DNA of 60,612 bases from Streptomyces composti (GCF_012034205.1 NZ_JAATEM010000040.1:1-60612); one strand, 5' to 3'. Shown: positions 22,948 through 31,581, counted from the first letter of the stretch. The notes: a model not told the origin generated them from the letters alone. Translations and numbers: made by a program.

Positions 22948-23361
22948 ATGACCAGCATGACACTCCCAGCGCGTGCGGAGACCCGCCCGCCGCTGCCGAT
23001 ACGTCCGACCCCGCACGAGCGGGACGGCCGCCAGGGCGGCGCGGGCACGGGACGTCCACATCCGCAGCGGCACATGACAGCGGGCAGCAGCGCCGCCGAC
23101 CTGGCACGTGTGGAGAAGGAGATCGGCCCCCGCCTCCCTGGCGCGATCTACCAGAACGTGGACGGGCGTTTCGAGGTCCTGGCTCTGGTCACCGACCCCG
23201 CCGACGCCGCGCAGCTGCTGCGCCGCGACAGTGCCCGGTGGGCGGTCGTCGTCCGCGACACCCTGCGCCCGGACGGCCAGCCGTTCGCCATCGGCTCGGT
23301 GTGGACGACGTCGGACTACCTGATCCGCCCCGCCAGGACCGCATACGCGCCTGCGGTCTGA
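22948..23361 (+). CDS. Hypothetical protein, 137 aa
   Basis: The N-terminal 45 residues are Pro/Arg-rich and probably disordered. The C-terminal part (VEKEIGPRLPGAIYQNVDGR, ALVTDPADAAQLLR, then WAVVVRDTLRP and IGSVWTTSDYLI) has strand-helix alternation like a small folded domain. It sits in the run of small genes ahead of the transfer genes. No family recognised. A GGAAGG lies 13 bases upstream of ATG 22948. Confidence 0.55.
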   Translation: MTSMTLPARAETRPPLPIRPTPHERDGRQGGAGTGRPHPQRHMTAGSSAADLARVEKEIGPRLPGAIYQNVDGRFEVLALVTDPADAAQLLRRDSARWAVVVRDTLRPDGQPFAIGSVWTTSDYLIRPARTAYAPAV

Positions 23362-23368
23362 CGGCTCG

Positions 23369-23478
23369 CCACGGTCCCCCTCCCACCTCACCAGAGCGTT
23401 AGAGGTGGGAGCGGGGCCGTGGCTGGCCGTCCGGCCAGCCACGGTGACAGCCCCGGAAGGTCAGAGCTCCGGGGCTGT
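23369..23478 (+). terminator. Three successive intercistronic hairpins
   Basis: A long stem joins CTCCCACCTC to GAGGTGGGAG with flanking CCACGG/CCGTGG pairs (about 23369-23421). A perfect 9-bp stem (GGCTGGCCG, 23421-23440) and an 11-bp stem (ACAGCCCCGGA, 23447-23478) follow, right before the ribosome site of the 127-aa gene. Confidence 0.65.
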
Positions 23479-23508
23479 CCGGTCAACGGACCTGAACAGG
23501 AGATCCCC

Positions 23509-23892
23509 TTGACCACAGCGATCATGACACGACCTGCGGCCCGCACGACAGAGACCGCGGCCAACCCGGAATACGCCTGCGACCAGTGCGGCACCTTCCA
23601 CACCGGCCCCTGCGCCACGGCGGCCCACCGCCAGCTCGGTGACCTCCTGGCCCGCATGGTCCGCGAGACCGATGCCCGCGTCCCGGCCGAGCGCCGGGCG
23701 CGGCGCACGCTGCAGGAGATGATGCCCGGCTACGAGCGGCAGCCTGTGCTCACTCTGCACCGGCCGGCGATGGCCGATGACGCCTGTCCGCTGTGCGGGC
23801 GGTGGAGCTGCACGGGCAGCGACTGCCCGCCCGGTGTGGCACCCGCGCCGAGCACCACGGTCGGGGACGGGCGTAAGGCGGTGACCGCATGA
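23509..23892 (+). CDS. Putative zinc-binding protein, 127 aa
   Basis: The protein has two cysteine groups, CDQCGTFHTGPC near residue 24 and CPLCGRWSCTGSDC near residue 92, each able to bind zinc, joined by a helix (DLLARMVRETDARVPAERR). TTG 23509 is favoured as start because AGGAGAT lies five bases before it; ATG 23524 is the alternative. It overlaps the next small gene by four bases. Function unknown. Confidence 0.55.
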   Translation: MTTAIMTRPAARTTETAANPEYACDQCGTFHTGPCATAAHRQLGDLLARMVRETDARVPAERRARRTLQEMMPGYERQPVLTLHRPAMADDACPLCGRWSCTGSDCPPGVAPAPSTTVGDGRKAVTA

Positions 23893-23978
23893 TCACCCGC
23901 CTCACCGAAGAAGAGCAGAAGAAGCTCTCCGAGAAGGTCCGCGAGGTCAACAAGCAGTCGCAGCAGCGGCCCCGCTGA
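23889..23978 (+). CDS. Tiny charged peptide, 29 aa
   Basis: The ATG overlaps the previous stop (ATGA), so it is translationally coupled. The peptide (MITRLTEEEQKKLSEK...) is highly charged and helical. Coupling and composition make it plausible, though it is too short to be certain. Confidence 0.4.
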   Translation: MITRLTEEEQKKLSEKVREVNKQSQQRPR

Positions 23979-23991
23979 CGAAACGGACCGG

Positions 23992-24195
23992 ATGCCTCAC
24001 CTCATACACGCGGCCCGAGCGGCGCAGCACCGCGCTGCCCGGGCCGCCCTCGCTCTCGGCCCCGGCCATCCCCTCGCCCGTCTGCTCCTGTCTGCCGCTG
24101 CCGTGACTGCCGCAGCGGCATGGGAGGCGGGATACCGCGTGGCCGACCTCCACCCCACCCGCCGGCACCACGAGAGACGGACAACGCGTGCCTGA
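23992..24195 (+). CDS. Small membrane-like protein, 67 aa
   Basis: An Ala/Leu-rich stretch (PLARLLLSAAAVTAAAAWEA) could cross the membrane once, with basic residues on both sides. It overlaps the next gene by eight bases, typical of a tight operon. The ribosome site is weak. Function unknown. Confidence 0.45.
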   Translation: MPHLIHAARAAQHRAARAALALGPGHPLARLLLSAAAVTAAAAWEAGYRVADLHPTRRHHERRTTRA

Positions 24196-24367
24196 CGACC
24201 TGTACCAGCGCTACCAGGCAGCCGCCCGCGCCCACCAGGCGCACACCACCAGCTGCCCCCACTGCACCGGCACCGCCCGCTGCTCCGACGGCGAGCGGCT
24301 GTGGTCGGCGTTCGAGCGGCTGCAAGACGCCTACCTCGACCGCCAGCGCACCAAGCGCACCCGCTGA
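24188..24367 (+). CDS. Small zinc-finger-like protein, 59 aa
   Basis: GTG 24188 opens a short frame containing SCPHCTGTARC within a helical protein (LYQRYQAAARAHQAH... WSAFERLQDAYLDRQR). The CxxC-x5-C cluster and the overlap with the previous gene support it. It may bind DNA or a partner through zinc. Unassigned family. Confidence 0.5.
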   Translation: MPDDLYQRYQAAARAHQAHTTSCPHCTGTARCSDGERLWSAFERLQDAYLDRQRTKRTR

Positions 24368-24449
24368 GCCATCCCCGCTCAAATCGCCCCCTCTGCGGAG
24401 AGCGTCGGGAGCTCACCCCTGCTCCGGCCATCCGGCCGCCACCACGTGA

Positions 24450-24480
24450 ACAGCCCCGGGGATTGCGGCCCCGAGGCTGT
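24450..24480 (+). terminator. Intercistronic hairpin before the WhiB-like gene
   Basis: ACAGCC pairs with GGCTGT and the inner CGGGG with CCCCG, leaving loop ATTGCGG. It ends 26 bases before the ATG of the WhiB-like gene. Confidence 0.55.
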
Positions 24481-24506
24481 CGTACGGACCTTCTGGGAGG
24501 CCCTGA

Positions 24507-24824
24507 ATGAACCGCTCCATCGTACGCACCAGCTACGCCCCCGACGCCGACCTGCCCGTCAACACCAACTGGCGCGAGGACGGCGCCTGCACGCGGGAGG
24601 ACCCCGAGCTGTTCTTCCCCATCGGCAACACCGGCCCGGCGCTCCTGCAGATCGAGGAGGCCAAGTCGGTGTGCCGCAGGTGCCCTGTGCTGGAGCGCTG
24701 CGCCTCCTGGGCGCTGGAGATGGGCGAGGCCCACGGCGTGTGGGGCGGCATGAGCGAGGACGACCGCCGCCGCATCAAGCGCCGCGCCGCCCGCACCCGC
24801 TCCAAGGCCGCCGATCCGGTCTGA
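24507..24824 (+). CDS. WhiB-family iron-sulfur regulator
   Basis: The 105-aa protein has the four Wbl cysteines (C28 in DGACTRED, then VCRRCPVLERC) and the G(V/I)WGG turn (GVWGGMSEDD) followed by a basic tail RRRIKRRAARTR. Wbl proteins carry a [4Fe-4S] cluster and act on the sigma factor. Plasmid and phage copies often adjust host transcription. It sits at the head of the conjugation gene run. Confidence 0.9.
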   Translation: MNRSIVRTSYAPDADLPVNTNWREDGACTREDPELFFPIGNTGPALLQIEEAKSVCRRCPVLERCASWALEMGEAHGVWGGMSEDDRRRIKRRAARTRSKAADPV

Positions 24825-24925
24825 CGGCTGCCTGATCCGCCTGCACCGACCGCTGCACCACGGCGGCCGGGACGGGCGGTGAAGGGGAGCCGGACAGCCC
24901 GGACCGACAGCCAAGGGAGGACCCT

Positions 24926-25285
24926 ATGGCCACGACGATGACCCCGCTCCAGCCCGGCACGGAAGCCGCCGCCCAGGCCGCCGCCTTCGCGATCTTCGGC
25001 AGCGACATCCCGCCGATCGACCCCGAGGACTACGACGGCAGCTGGCGCACCACCCTCCACGTCATCGCGGAGGAGTGGGTGGGCGAGGGCCGCTTCGAGC
25101 GGCATGCCGCCCGCACCGCGGCCGCGCTCAACGAGCTGTTCGCCACGCAGCGGCTGTACGGCGTCGGCTCGCCCGAGGCGCGCGCCGACGCCGCCAGGAT
25201 CCAGCCGCTGATCGACCGGTGCCGCCACTTCGGCATCACCACCGCCGACCTTCGCCGGCACGGCGCGCAGTTCCCCGAGAGCTGA
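24926..25285 (+). CDS. Hypothetical protein, 119 aa
   Basis: A helical acidic protein (AAAQAAAFAIFGSDIPPIDP, then LHVIAEEWVGEGRFERHA and DRCRHFGITTADLRRHG). A good AGGGAGG site precedes ATG 24926. It lies between the WhiB-like gene and the GTTTCG repeat region. No family recognised. Confidence 0.6.
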   Translation: MATTMTPLQPGTEAAAQAAAFAIFGSDIPPIDPEDYDGSWRTTLHVIAEEWVGEGRFERHAARTAAALNELFATQRLYGVGSPEARADAARIQPLIDRCRHFGITTADLRRHGAQFPES

Positions 25286-25666
25286 CTTCGCGCCCGCCCG
25301 GCGGGAGCCGCACCCAGTTTCGAGCCCGCCCCCGTGACGCTTCGCGATACCGGCCGCCCACCCCTGTGCCGCCGACCTTTCCGTGCGCCCGGAGCGGGCA
25401 GAACCGGTGCCAGTTTCGCGATCAACCGACTGCACCGACCACGGCTTCGGGAACGCGCCGTCGCGTTTCGGGAGCAGCCGCCGCTGTTTCGCGCACACCC
25501 TGAACGACCCCCTCCGGAGGCCCCCCATGACGATCACCGACTGGCCGCACACCGCGGCTGACCCCGACCCCGAGACGGAAGCACCGGCCGCCGTTTCGGG
25601 AACGCCCACGCCGGTTTCGCAGACGCCCGGCACCGTTTCGGAGACGACGGCGTTCGTTTCGGAGAC
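25285..25666. repeat. GTTTCG repeats with 21-bp phasing, candidate clt/TraB recognition region
   Basis: GTTTCG or near-copies begin at 25317, 25339, 25413, 25444, 25465, 25486, 25593, 25614, 25635 and 25656. Two runs (25444-25486 and 25593-25656) have exact 21-base spacing. The array starts in non-coding DNA and continues into the first 45 codons of the next gene, where it encodes a VS-x-T heptad. Streptomyces TraB proteins bind short repeats in a non-coding clt locus near tra; this is the best candidate here. A promoter operator is the alternative. Confidence 0.5.
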
Positions 25667-27395
25667 GGAAAGCGGAACCGGAACGAAGCCCTCCCCGGCG
25701 AAGCTGACCGGCACCCAGAAGTGGACGACCGGAGCGATCGTCATCGCCGCGCTCGCCCTCGCCGGCATCGGCCTGTACCTGTCCTTCGAACACGTCGCGG
25801 CCTTCGCCTTCAAGGAGCTCCGCTTCGGATCGCTGGGCAAGGGCCAGTTGTTCGCGGTCGGCGTCGACGTCGGCATCATGGTGATGATCGCGGTCGACCT
25901 GCTGATGGCCTGGCTCAAGCGCCCCATCAGCTGGATCCGCTACCCGGTGTGGCTGCTGACCGGCGCGACCGTCGTTCTTAACGCCGCGTCCGGCGCCCCG
26001 GAGGGCTCCTGGAAGCTGCTCGACTACGTCGCGGCCGGCGCCCACGGCGTCGTGCCGGTGCTCTTCATCACCGTGGTGGAGCTGGGCCGTGATGCCATCG
26101 ACCGCGTTGTTCGCCCTGAGCAGGCCGAACGGGACTCCATCCCGTGGATGCGCTGGGTGCTCGCCCCCGTCGCAACCGCCCGGATCTTCCGCCGGATGCG
26201 GCTGTGGGGCGTCACCTCCTACCCGGAGATGATCCGCCGCGACCAGCAGCTCATCGCGTACGAGCAGTGGCTCAAGCGCAAGTACGACGGTGACATCACC
26301 AAGGCCAGCGAGGACGAGCTGCTGCCGATGAAGATGGCCCCCTACGGCTACACCGTCGACCAGGCCCTGGCCATGCCCGACGAGCAGGAGCAAGCAGCTC
26401 AGGAGCGTGCGGAGGAGGCCGAGCGCCGGCGCCTGGACGCGGAGACGCGCAGCGAGGTCGCCAAGGCGGAGTCCGAAGCCGAGCGGCTGCGCGCCAAGGG
26501 CAGGGTGGAGCTGGTCCAGGCGGAGATCGAAGGCCAGACCGGTCAGGCCCGCGCTCACGCTCGTGCCCAGGTCAGCGCCGCAGAGCGGGCCGCTGAGCTG
26601 GAGCAGCAGGCCCTCGACAGCGCTGTGATCGCCGAAGCCCGCGCCCGTGAGGCCGAGGCGGAGCGCAAGGAGGCCCAGGAGCGCAAGGCGGCGGCCGCCG
26701 CCGACCTGGAGAAGGCCGAGCTCGAGCGGAAGGCCGCTGAGCAGCGCAAGGCGGCGGCCGAGGCCGACAAGGTCGCGGCCGCGGAGGCCGGCGCGATCGA
26801 GACCGAGCGGATCGCGCAGGCACGCCGGGCGGCGGCCGCGGCGGACCTGGAGGCAGCCGAGCTGGAGCGCCAGGCGGCCCAGAAGCGGAAGGAAGCGGCG
26901 GAGGCCGACAAGGTCGCCGCGGCGGAGGCACAGGCGATCGAGACCCAGACCATCGCCGAAGCCCGCCAGGCCGCTGCCGAAGCCGACCGGCGTGCTGCCG
27001 AAACGGAGAAGGCCGCTGCCGAAGCGCGGCGCGCTGCTGCCGAAGCGGACCGCAAGAAGGCGGAGGAGGACCGCCGCCGGGAGGCCGCTCTCGCCGACAT
27101 CGCGCGCGCCAAGAAGGAGGCCGCCGAAGCCGAGCGGGCCGCTGCCGAAACGCGGCGCGCCGCTGCCGAAATCGAGCGGCGCGCGGTCGAAGCCGAGGAC
27201 GCCGCGAAGCTCAAGCCGCGCGAGCGCGCGGTCCGCAAGGTCGCCCGGATGATCCTCGCCGTCGGCGGCGACGCCGACCAGCTGCCGCTGGCCGACATCC
27301 AGCGCGAGCTGGCGGTCACCTCGCCCGGCACCGCCTCCGAGTACCGCCAGGAGGCCGTCGCGCTCCTCGCCGACGGCTACCGACCCCAGCAGTGA
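25527..27395 (+). CDS. Spd/DUF2637-like membrane protein with long coiled coil
   Basis: The 622-aa protein has a Thr/Ser/Pro-rich N-terminus with VS-x-T repeats, four membrane-spanning stretches at about residues 68-190 (IVIAALALAGIGLYLSF, VDVGIMVMIAVDLLMAWL and others), and a very Ala/Glu/Lys-rich coiled coil from about 285 to 580. A small helical C-terminal domain follows (KVARMILAVGGDADQLPLAD). DUF2637 and Spd proteins aid plasmid spread between mycelial compartments. The ATG at 25527 follows CGGAGG. The N-terminal codons are part of the GTTTCG array. Confidence 0.75.
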   Translation: MTITDWPHTAADPDPETEAPAAVSGTPTPVSQTPGTVSETTAFVSETESGTGTKPSPAKLTGTQKWTTGAIVIAALALAGIGLYLSFEHVAAFAFKELRFGSLGKGQLFAVGVDVGIMVMIAVDLLMAWLKRPISWIRYPVWLLTGATVVLNAASGAPEGSWKLLDYVAAGAHGVVPVLFITVVELGRDAIDRVVRPEQAERDSIPWMRWVLAPVATARIFRRMRLWGVTSYPEMIRRDQQLIAYEQWLKRKYDGDITKASEDELLPMKMAPYGYTVDQALAMPDEQEQAAQERAEEAERRRLDAETRSEVAKAESEAERLRAKGRVELVQAEIEGQTGQARAHARAQVSAAERAAELEQQALDSAVIAEARAREAEAERKEAQERKAAAAADLEKAELERKAAEQRKAAAEADKVAAAEAGAIETERIAQARRAAAAADLEAAELERQAAQKRKEAAEADKVAAAEAQAIETQTIAEARQAAAEADRRAAETEKAAAEARRAAAEADRKKAEEDRRREAALADIARAKKEAAEAERAAAETRRAAAEIERRAVEAEDAAKLKPRERAVRKVARMILAVGGDADQLPLADIQRELAVTSPGTASEYRQEAVALLADGYRPQQ

Positions 27396-27426
27396 CCTGC
27401 GTATTCACCGAAGTGAGGAGTTCGAG

Positions 27427-27588
27427 ATGAGCACCCCGATGTACGCGGTCGGCGTGGTCTTCGCCCTGGTGGCCCTGGCCACCGTGCTGGCCACGCCGTT
27501 CCTGATCGTCCACTCCCGCAGTCCGTACGACCACGGCCCCGACTGCTGGTGGTGCCACCCTCGCCTGCTGCCGCGCAAGCGGCGCTGA
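27427..27588 (+). CDS. Small single-pass membrane protein, 53 aa
   Basis: A GAGGAG site precedes ATG 27427. Residues 5-28 (MYAVGVVFALVALATVLA) form a membrane helix, followed by a short tail with CWWC and basic residues. It resembles small Spd-type spread proteins by position and form, though no homology is claimed. Confidence 0.55.
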   Translation: MSTPMYAVGVVFALVALATVLATPFLIVHSRSPYDHGPDCWWCHPRLLPRKRR

Positions 27589-27724
27589 CCTGCACGAACT
27601 GCGGTTTCGACGGTTCCACCGGCCCCCGAGACGAAGCCAGCGCCTCGGGAGCGCGGTGAAGGCGCCGAAACGCCACCACAAAGCCTCCCAGATCGCCCCC
27701 GCCCCGAGAAGGAGAACCCACCTG

Positions 27725-28273
27725 ATGGATATCAACGCCCTGTTCACGGATGAGGGTCTGCGGGCCTTCACCGCCACCGTCCGCGACCAGCACGTCCGTG
27801 ACGCCCAGCAGTACGGGCAGATCGCGGACATCGTGCGCCGGCGCCTGGAACAGACGCCGATCGAGGGCGACCGCTGGATGGCCAAGAAGATCCGTGCCTG
27901 GAAGGTGTCGCGGCAGCTCAAGGCCATGCAGAAGGCGTCCGGCGAGGCCGCGAGCAAGGCGGAGGCCCTGTACGCGACCTACAAGAACGAGGTCCTGGAG
28001 CTCCCCCAGCGCAGGGCGGCGGCGGAGGCCCGGAAGCTGCAGCGCAAGCAGGGCAGGCAGGCCGCCCTGGGCGCTGCCGTCGCCAAGTCCCTGGACAAGA
28101 CGGTGACCGCGCTCAATACCCCCACCGAGCAGGCCCCGGGCGCGGTCCCGCAGGCGCGGCCGGCGGAGTTCGTGACCCCGGACAACCCCTGGAACCAGTG
28201 GCCGATGGCGGCCGGTGGTGAGCGGCCGACCAGCACGATCAACGACTACTTCCCGAGGGGAGAAGGGCAGTGA
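27725..28273 (+). CDS. Helical protein of unknown function, 182 aa
   Basis: The protein is mostly charged helices (TVRDQHVRDAQQYGQIADIV, KKIRAWKVSRQLKAMQKASG, ARKLQRKQGRQAALG) with a Pro-rich C-terminus. ATG 27725 has AAGGAGAA upstream; an earlier in-frame ATG at 27656 lacks this. It overlaps the next gene by four bases. It is probably a cytosolic partner in transfer, by location only. Confidence 0.6.
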   Translation: MDINALFTDEGLRAFTATVRDQHVRDAQQYGQIADIVRRRLEQTPIEGDRWMAKKIRAWKVSRQLKAMQKASGEAASKAEALYATYKNEVLELPQRRAAAEARKLQRKQGRQAALGAAVAKSLDKTVTALNTPTEQAPGAVPQARPAEFVTPDNPWNQWPMAAGGERPTSTINDYFPRGEGQ

Positions 28274-28473
28274 CGACGCCTCGGCAGGTGCAAAACCGCG
28301 CGAAGTTCTGGAACGCGCGGGTCGCGGAGGCCCAGAGCGACCAGGAGCGGGCCGGGGTCTGGTACGACGCGTGCCGGACCCTGGCCCGCCAGGCCGAACG
28401 CGACGGCAAGCCGAACCTGTGGGCGGCGCTCACCAAGACGCTGCACGACTTCTACAAGAACCACGGAGGGTGA
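28270..28473 (+). CDS. Small basic helical protein, 67 aa
   Basis: GTG 28270 overlaps the previous stop (GTGA). The sequence (RQVQNRAKFWNARVAEAQ, ALTKTLHDFYKNHGG) is basic and helical. It looks co-translated with the 182-aa protein. Function unknown. Confidence 0.55.
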   Translation: MTTPRQVQNRAKFWNARVAEAQSDQERAGVWYDACRTLARQAERDGKPNLWAALTKTLHDFYKNHGG

Positions 28474-28596
28474 CGAAGTTCTTCTTCATCACCGCCTCCT
28501 CCTCGCCGCCTGGAGCACCCCAAGGCGCGCGCGTGTCGTGCGCGCGCGAGGGTGCCCCAGGCGGTGACCGTCTGTCAAGTTCGAGAGGGAGACGTC

Positions 28597-31080
28597 ATGG
28601 CCGACGATGACGGCCCGAACAACCTGATCCACTTCCCCCGCGTGGGGTACACCGCCCCGGCCGAACCCCCCGCGGAACCCCCTGCTTCGGTCCCGGACGA
28701 CGTACCGTTCGCCGCTCCCGCAGACGCCTCCCCGGCCACGCCCGAAGCGTTTGCACCCGCGACGCGAACCGATCCGATGGGTGTCATCGCGACCCTGCCC
28801 GAGCCCGGTCTCGGGACCCCGTTCGCCGCCGACTCGGAGCCCGCCGCAGCCCCCGCTGCTGCGCTCGCGACGGCGAGCACGACGGTTCCGGCGACCTTCC
28901 GTTCGGAGGGGGCGCAGCCCGCCGCGCCGCGCCTGGGGTCGCTGTCCCTGGCGGCGATCCTCGCGGTGTCCCTGGCAGCCATGCGCGGCATCCACTCCGC
29001 TGTCGCGGCGGGCCGGGCGAACCGGGAGCAGCGCGAAGCGGTCGCGAAGACCGCGAGCACCGCCAAGGACGGCTCCGGCGGGGGCGGTTCGAAGAAGCAG
29101 GTGCAGCCCAGCCACGAGTACGGCCGCAAGACGCTCCAGCGTGGTCCTGGCGGCCTGGGAGGCCGCTCCGGCGGCTCGGGTCCGGGCAGGTCCGGACGAG
29201 GCGGCAGCGGGCCGTACAGCGGCTCGGGTGGCCGGGGGCGCGGCGGGTCGACGACCAGGTCGCCCAGCGGCTCCGGCGGTGGTGGTGGCGGTCGCGGACG
29301 CGGTCCGGGCTCCGGCTCAGGTGGCGGCGGTCGCACTCGCTCGCCCAACAAGAACAGCTCCGGGATCACCCCGCTCAAGCGCACCTCGCAGGGCGGCGGC
29401 GTGAACCTGAAGAAGAACCGCGGTCCCGGATCGTCCGGCGGCTCGGGCGGCTCCGGCGGTGGCAAGGGACCGGGCAACAGCGGCGGCGGAGGCGGAAGGA
29501 AGCACCGCGGCCCCGGCAGCGGCGGCGGCTCCGGCTCCTCCGGCGGTGGTTCCACCACCAACCGCAAGCGCGGGCCCGGCAGCACCGGGTCCGGGGCCGG
29601 CGGTTCGTCCGGCGGTCTGAGCAAGAAGCGCGGACCGGGTTCCGGGACGGGGACCGGCAAGGGAACGGGGACTGGCCCCAAGAGCGGCACGAAGAAGTCG
29701 CCGCGCGGTACGACCGGCCCGTCCGGGATCCTGCGCAAGAAGCCCGGCACCACCACCTCCGGCACCGGTCCGAAGACCATGCCGAAGGGGAAGGGCAGCA
29801 GCGGCGCGGGCACCACGGCGCCTGGCAGCAAGCGCGGCGGGAAGAAGAGCAAGACCCGCCCCGGCAAGGGCGGGACGATCCCGGCTCCGGTGCCCACGGC
29901 GCCGGGCGGGAAGTCCCGCAAGGGCAAGAAGGTCAAGCTCACGCCGGGGATCGCGCACGGCACGATGGCGGCGTCGGACACGTATGGCTGCCGCTGCCGC
30001 AAGTGCCGCCGCTTCGACCGCGAGTACGGCAAGAAGATGGACGCGGCCCGTAAGGCCGCCGCACGGGGCCGGACCACCTTCGGCGAGGCCGTGCACGAGA
30101 CCGCGAGTAAGCGGCTCAAGCGCCGCCGCAAGAAGATGAGCGCTCCCGTCATCACCAAGGTCAAGGTCAAGAAGCCGAAGAAGACCGGGCCGAAGACCAA
30201 GACGACCAAGCCCGCCGGTCCCGCCGTGAAGGCGCCGGTCGGTCCGGCCGCGAAGGCACCGGTCCGCCGCACGCCCTGGTCCACGGCCAAGGACCGGGCC
30301 CGCAAGCGCGCCCGGATGCGTACCACCACAGTTCCTGGGCCCCGCCCGGCACCGCCGACCGGTACGGCCACACCGCCCCTGCCGCCGGCGTCCGCACCGG
30401 GCCCGGCCGCTTCGGTCGCCGGGGTCACCACCGCTCCGGCCCCGCCGGGCGGCGGCACAGTGCCCGGCACCGGTACGCCGCGCCTGTCGCCGTTCGAGGC
30501 GATGGGCATGGCGACGGCGGTGTCCGCTCCGGCTGGTCCGGTCACGGTCGAGCGGGCCGACTCCCCCGGGTCCGGCCCGGCCATGTCCGGCGCAGGTCTT
30601 CCCGCCGGCACCTCGAGCACGAGCACGAAGGAGAACAGCGTGAGTGACGCCTGGCTGACGAAGTGGGGCAGCGGCAGCATCGCGGACATGGACGCCCAGC
30701 ACGAGACCGAGGTCACCCTCGACGACACGCTCGACGTCCTGGAGGAGCTCACCGAGCAGTCGTTCAAGGCGCACGAGACCTGCCGCAAGCTCTCCGAGAA
30801 GGCGCGGCAGATCCGGCACGAGCTGGACGACCTCGCCGCCGACCTGCGCTCCACGCACAACGTCATCGGCCGCATGACCGGCGCGGCGATGGCCAAGCTC
30901 GCGGAGTCCATGGAGCTGCTGGCCCGCAAGGCCGACGAGATGTCCACCAAGTCCCTGGCGGCGGCGGAGCTCTCCGAGAGCGCGGAGAACGCGATGTTCG
31001 ACGCCTACCGGCCCCTGCAGCAGGCCACCGAGGACGCGGGCCTGGCCGTGCCCGCCGCCCGCATCCACAACGAGAACTGA
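28597..31080 (+). CDS. 827-aa Gly/Ser/Arg/Lys-rich disordered protein with zinc knuckle and coiled-coil end
   Basis: Residues 1-110 are acidic and Pro/Ala-rich. A hydrophobic stretch (LSLAAILAVSLAAM) near 112 may contact the membrane. About 330 residues of Gly/Ser repeats punctuated by RGPGS and KKRGPGS follow, then a basic domain with CRCRKCRRFDREYG near 467, more Lys/Pro-rich linker, and a helical C-terminus (ETEVTLDDTLDVLEEL, MELLARKADEMSTKS). It lies in the transfer operon directly before TraB. Charge and disorder suggest DNA binding or condensate formation. Not a recognised family. Confidence 0.65.
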   Translation: MADDDGPNNLIHFPRVGYTAPAEPPAEPPASVPDDVPFAAPADASPATPEAFAPATRTDPMGVIATLPEPGLGTPFAADSEPAAAPAAALATASTTVPATFRSEGAQPAAPRLGSLSLAAILAVSLAAMRGIHSAVAAGRANREQREAVAKTASTAKDGSGGGGSKKQVQPSHEYGRKTLQRGPGGLGGRSGGSGPGRSGRGGSGPYSGSGGRGRGGSTTRSPSGSGGGGGGRGRGPGSGSGGGGRTRSPNKNSSGITPLKRTSQGGGVNLKKNRGPGSSGGSGGSGGGKGPGNSGGGGGRKHRGPGSGGGSGSSGGGSTTNRKRGPGSTGSGAGGSSGGLSKKRGPGSGTGTGKGTGTGPKSGTKKSPRGTTGPSGILRKKPGTTTSGTGPKTMPKGKGSSGAGTTAPGSKRGGKKSKTRPGKGGTIPAPVPTAPGGKSRKGKKVKLTPGIAHGTMAASDTYGCRCRKCRRFDREYGKKMDAARKAAARGRTTFGEAVHETASKRLKRRRKKMSAPVITKVKVKKPKKTGPKTKTTKPAGPAVKAPVGPAAKAPVRRTPWSTAKDRARKRARMRTTTVPGPRPAPPTGTATPPLPPASAPGPAASVAGVTTAPAPPGGGTVPGTGTPRLSPFEAMGMATAVSAPAGPVTVERADSPGSGPAMSGAGLPAGTSSTSTKENSVSDAWLTKWGSGSIADMDAQHETEVTLDDTLDVLEELTEQSFKAHETCRKLSEKARQIRHELDDLAADLRSTHNVIGRMTGAAMAKLAESMELLARKADEMSTKSLAAAELSESAENAMFDAYRPLQQATEDAGLAVPAARIHNEN

Positions 31081-31091
31081 GAGGAGATCAC

Positions 31092-31520
31092 GTGAGCGAC
31101 AACCTCCCCGCCATCCCGGGCATGAACACCGGCGGCGCCAGCACCGGCAACGGCTTCCTCGCCCTGGCCGGCCGGACTGCCCAGCTCGCGGCCTCCGCCC
31201 TCTTCCTCAAGGAGGGCATGCACCTGCTCCGCTCCCACATGCAGGCCAACGCCACCGCGGCCATGCGGCTGTCGGAGATGTGCGGCCAGGCCGAAGTCGA
31301 ACCCCGGTTCACCTCGATGATCGAGGACACCTCCGCCGCCCTCACCGCTGTCGCGGAGGCGTCCGGGGAAATGGTGAACGCCGCCGACGCCGTCGACACC
31401 GACGCCCGCGGCTTCAACCAGGCCCACGAGAGGGAGTACCGCCCCGGCTACGAAGCCTCCAACGGCTCCGGCGTGCGCCAGGCCAAGCCCGGCTTCTACC
31501 GGCGTACCGGCCGCCGCTGA
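31092..31520 (+). CDS. Helical transfer-operon protein, 142 aa
   Basis: GTG 31092 has GAGGAGA before it. The product has Gly-rich ends and long helices (LALAGRTAQLAASALFLKEG, MIEDTSAALTAVAEASGEMV), similar in style to the C-terminus of the 827-aa protein upstream, so the two may interact. It immediately precedes traB. No family recognised. Confidence 0.6.
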   Translation: MSDNLPAIPGMNTGGASTGNGFLALAGRTAQLAASALFLKEGMHLLRSHMQANATAAMRLSEMCGQAEVEPRFTSMIEDTSAALTAVAEASGEMVNAADAVDTDARGFNQAHEREYRPGYEASNGSGVRQAKPGFYRRTGRR

Positions 31521-31536
31521 CCAACCCCACTCCGCA

Positions 31537-31581
31537 GCAGCAGGGGCCCGGGCCCGCACACCGGGCTCGGGCCCCCGCTGC
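31537..31581 (+). terminator. Long hairpin just upstream of traB
   Basis: A 20-bp stem with two mismatches (31537-31556 with 31562-31581) lies 15 bases before the ribosome site of traB, so it could hold back read-through or protect the mRNA. Confidence 0.6.

Noticed and set aside
25285..25666. CRISPR-like array from the regular GTTTCG spacing
   Set aside because: The repeat unit is only 6-12 bases, the spacers are not unique 30-mers, and no cas gene is present.
27552..27659. Possible 35-aa peptide with CTNCGFDG starting at GTG 27552
   Set aside because: It overlaps the end of the 53-aa gene, has no ribosome site and no coupling signal. The single CxxC is not enough.
28575..30950. Long minus-strand frame of about 790 codons opposite the Gly-rich gene
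   Set aside because: Pro/Arg-rich shadow of the glycine repeats. No ribosome site, and the plus-strand gene has proper start and context.
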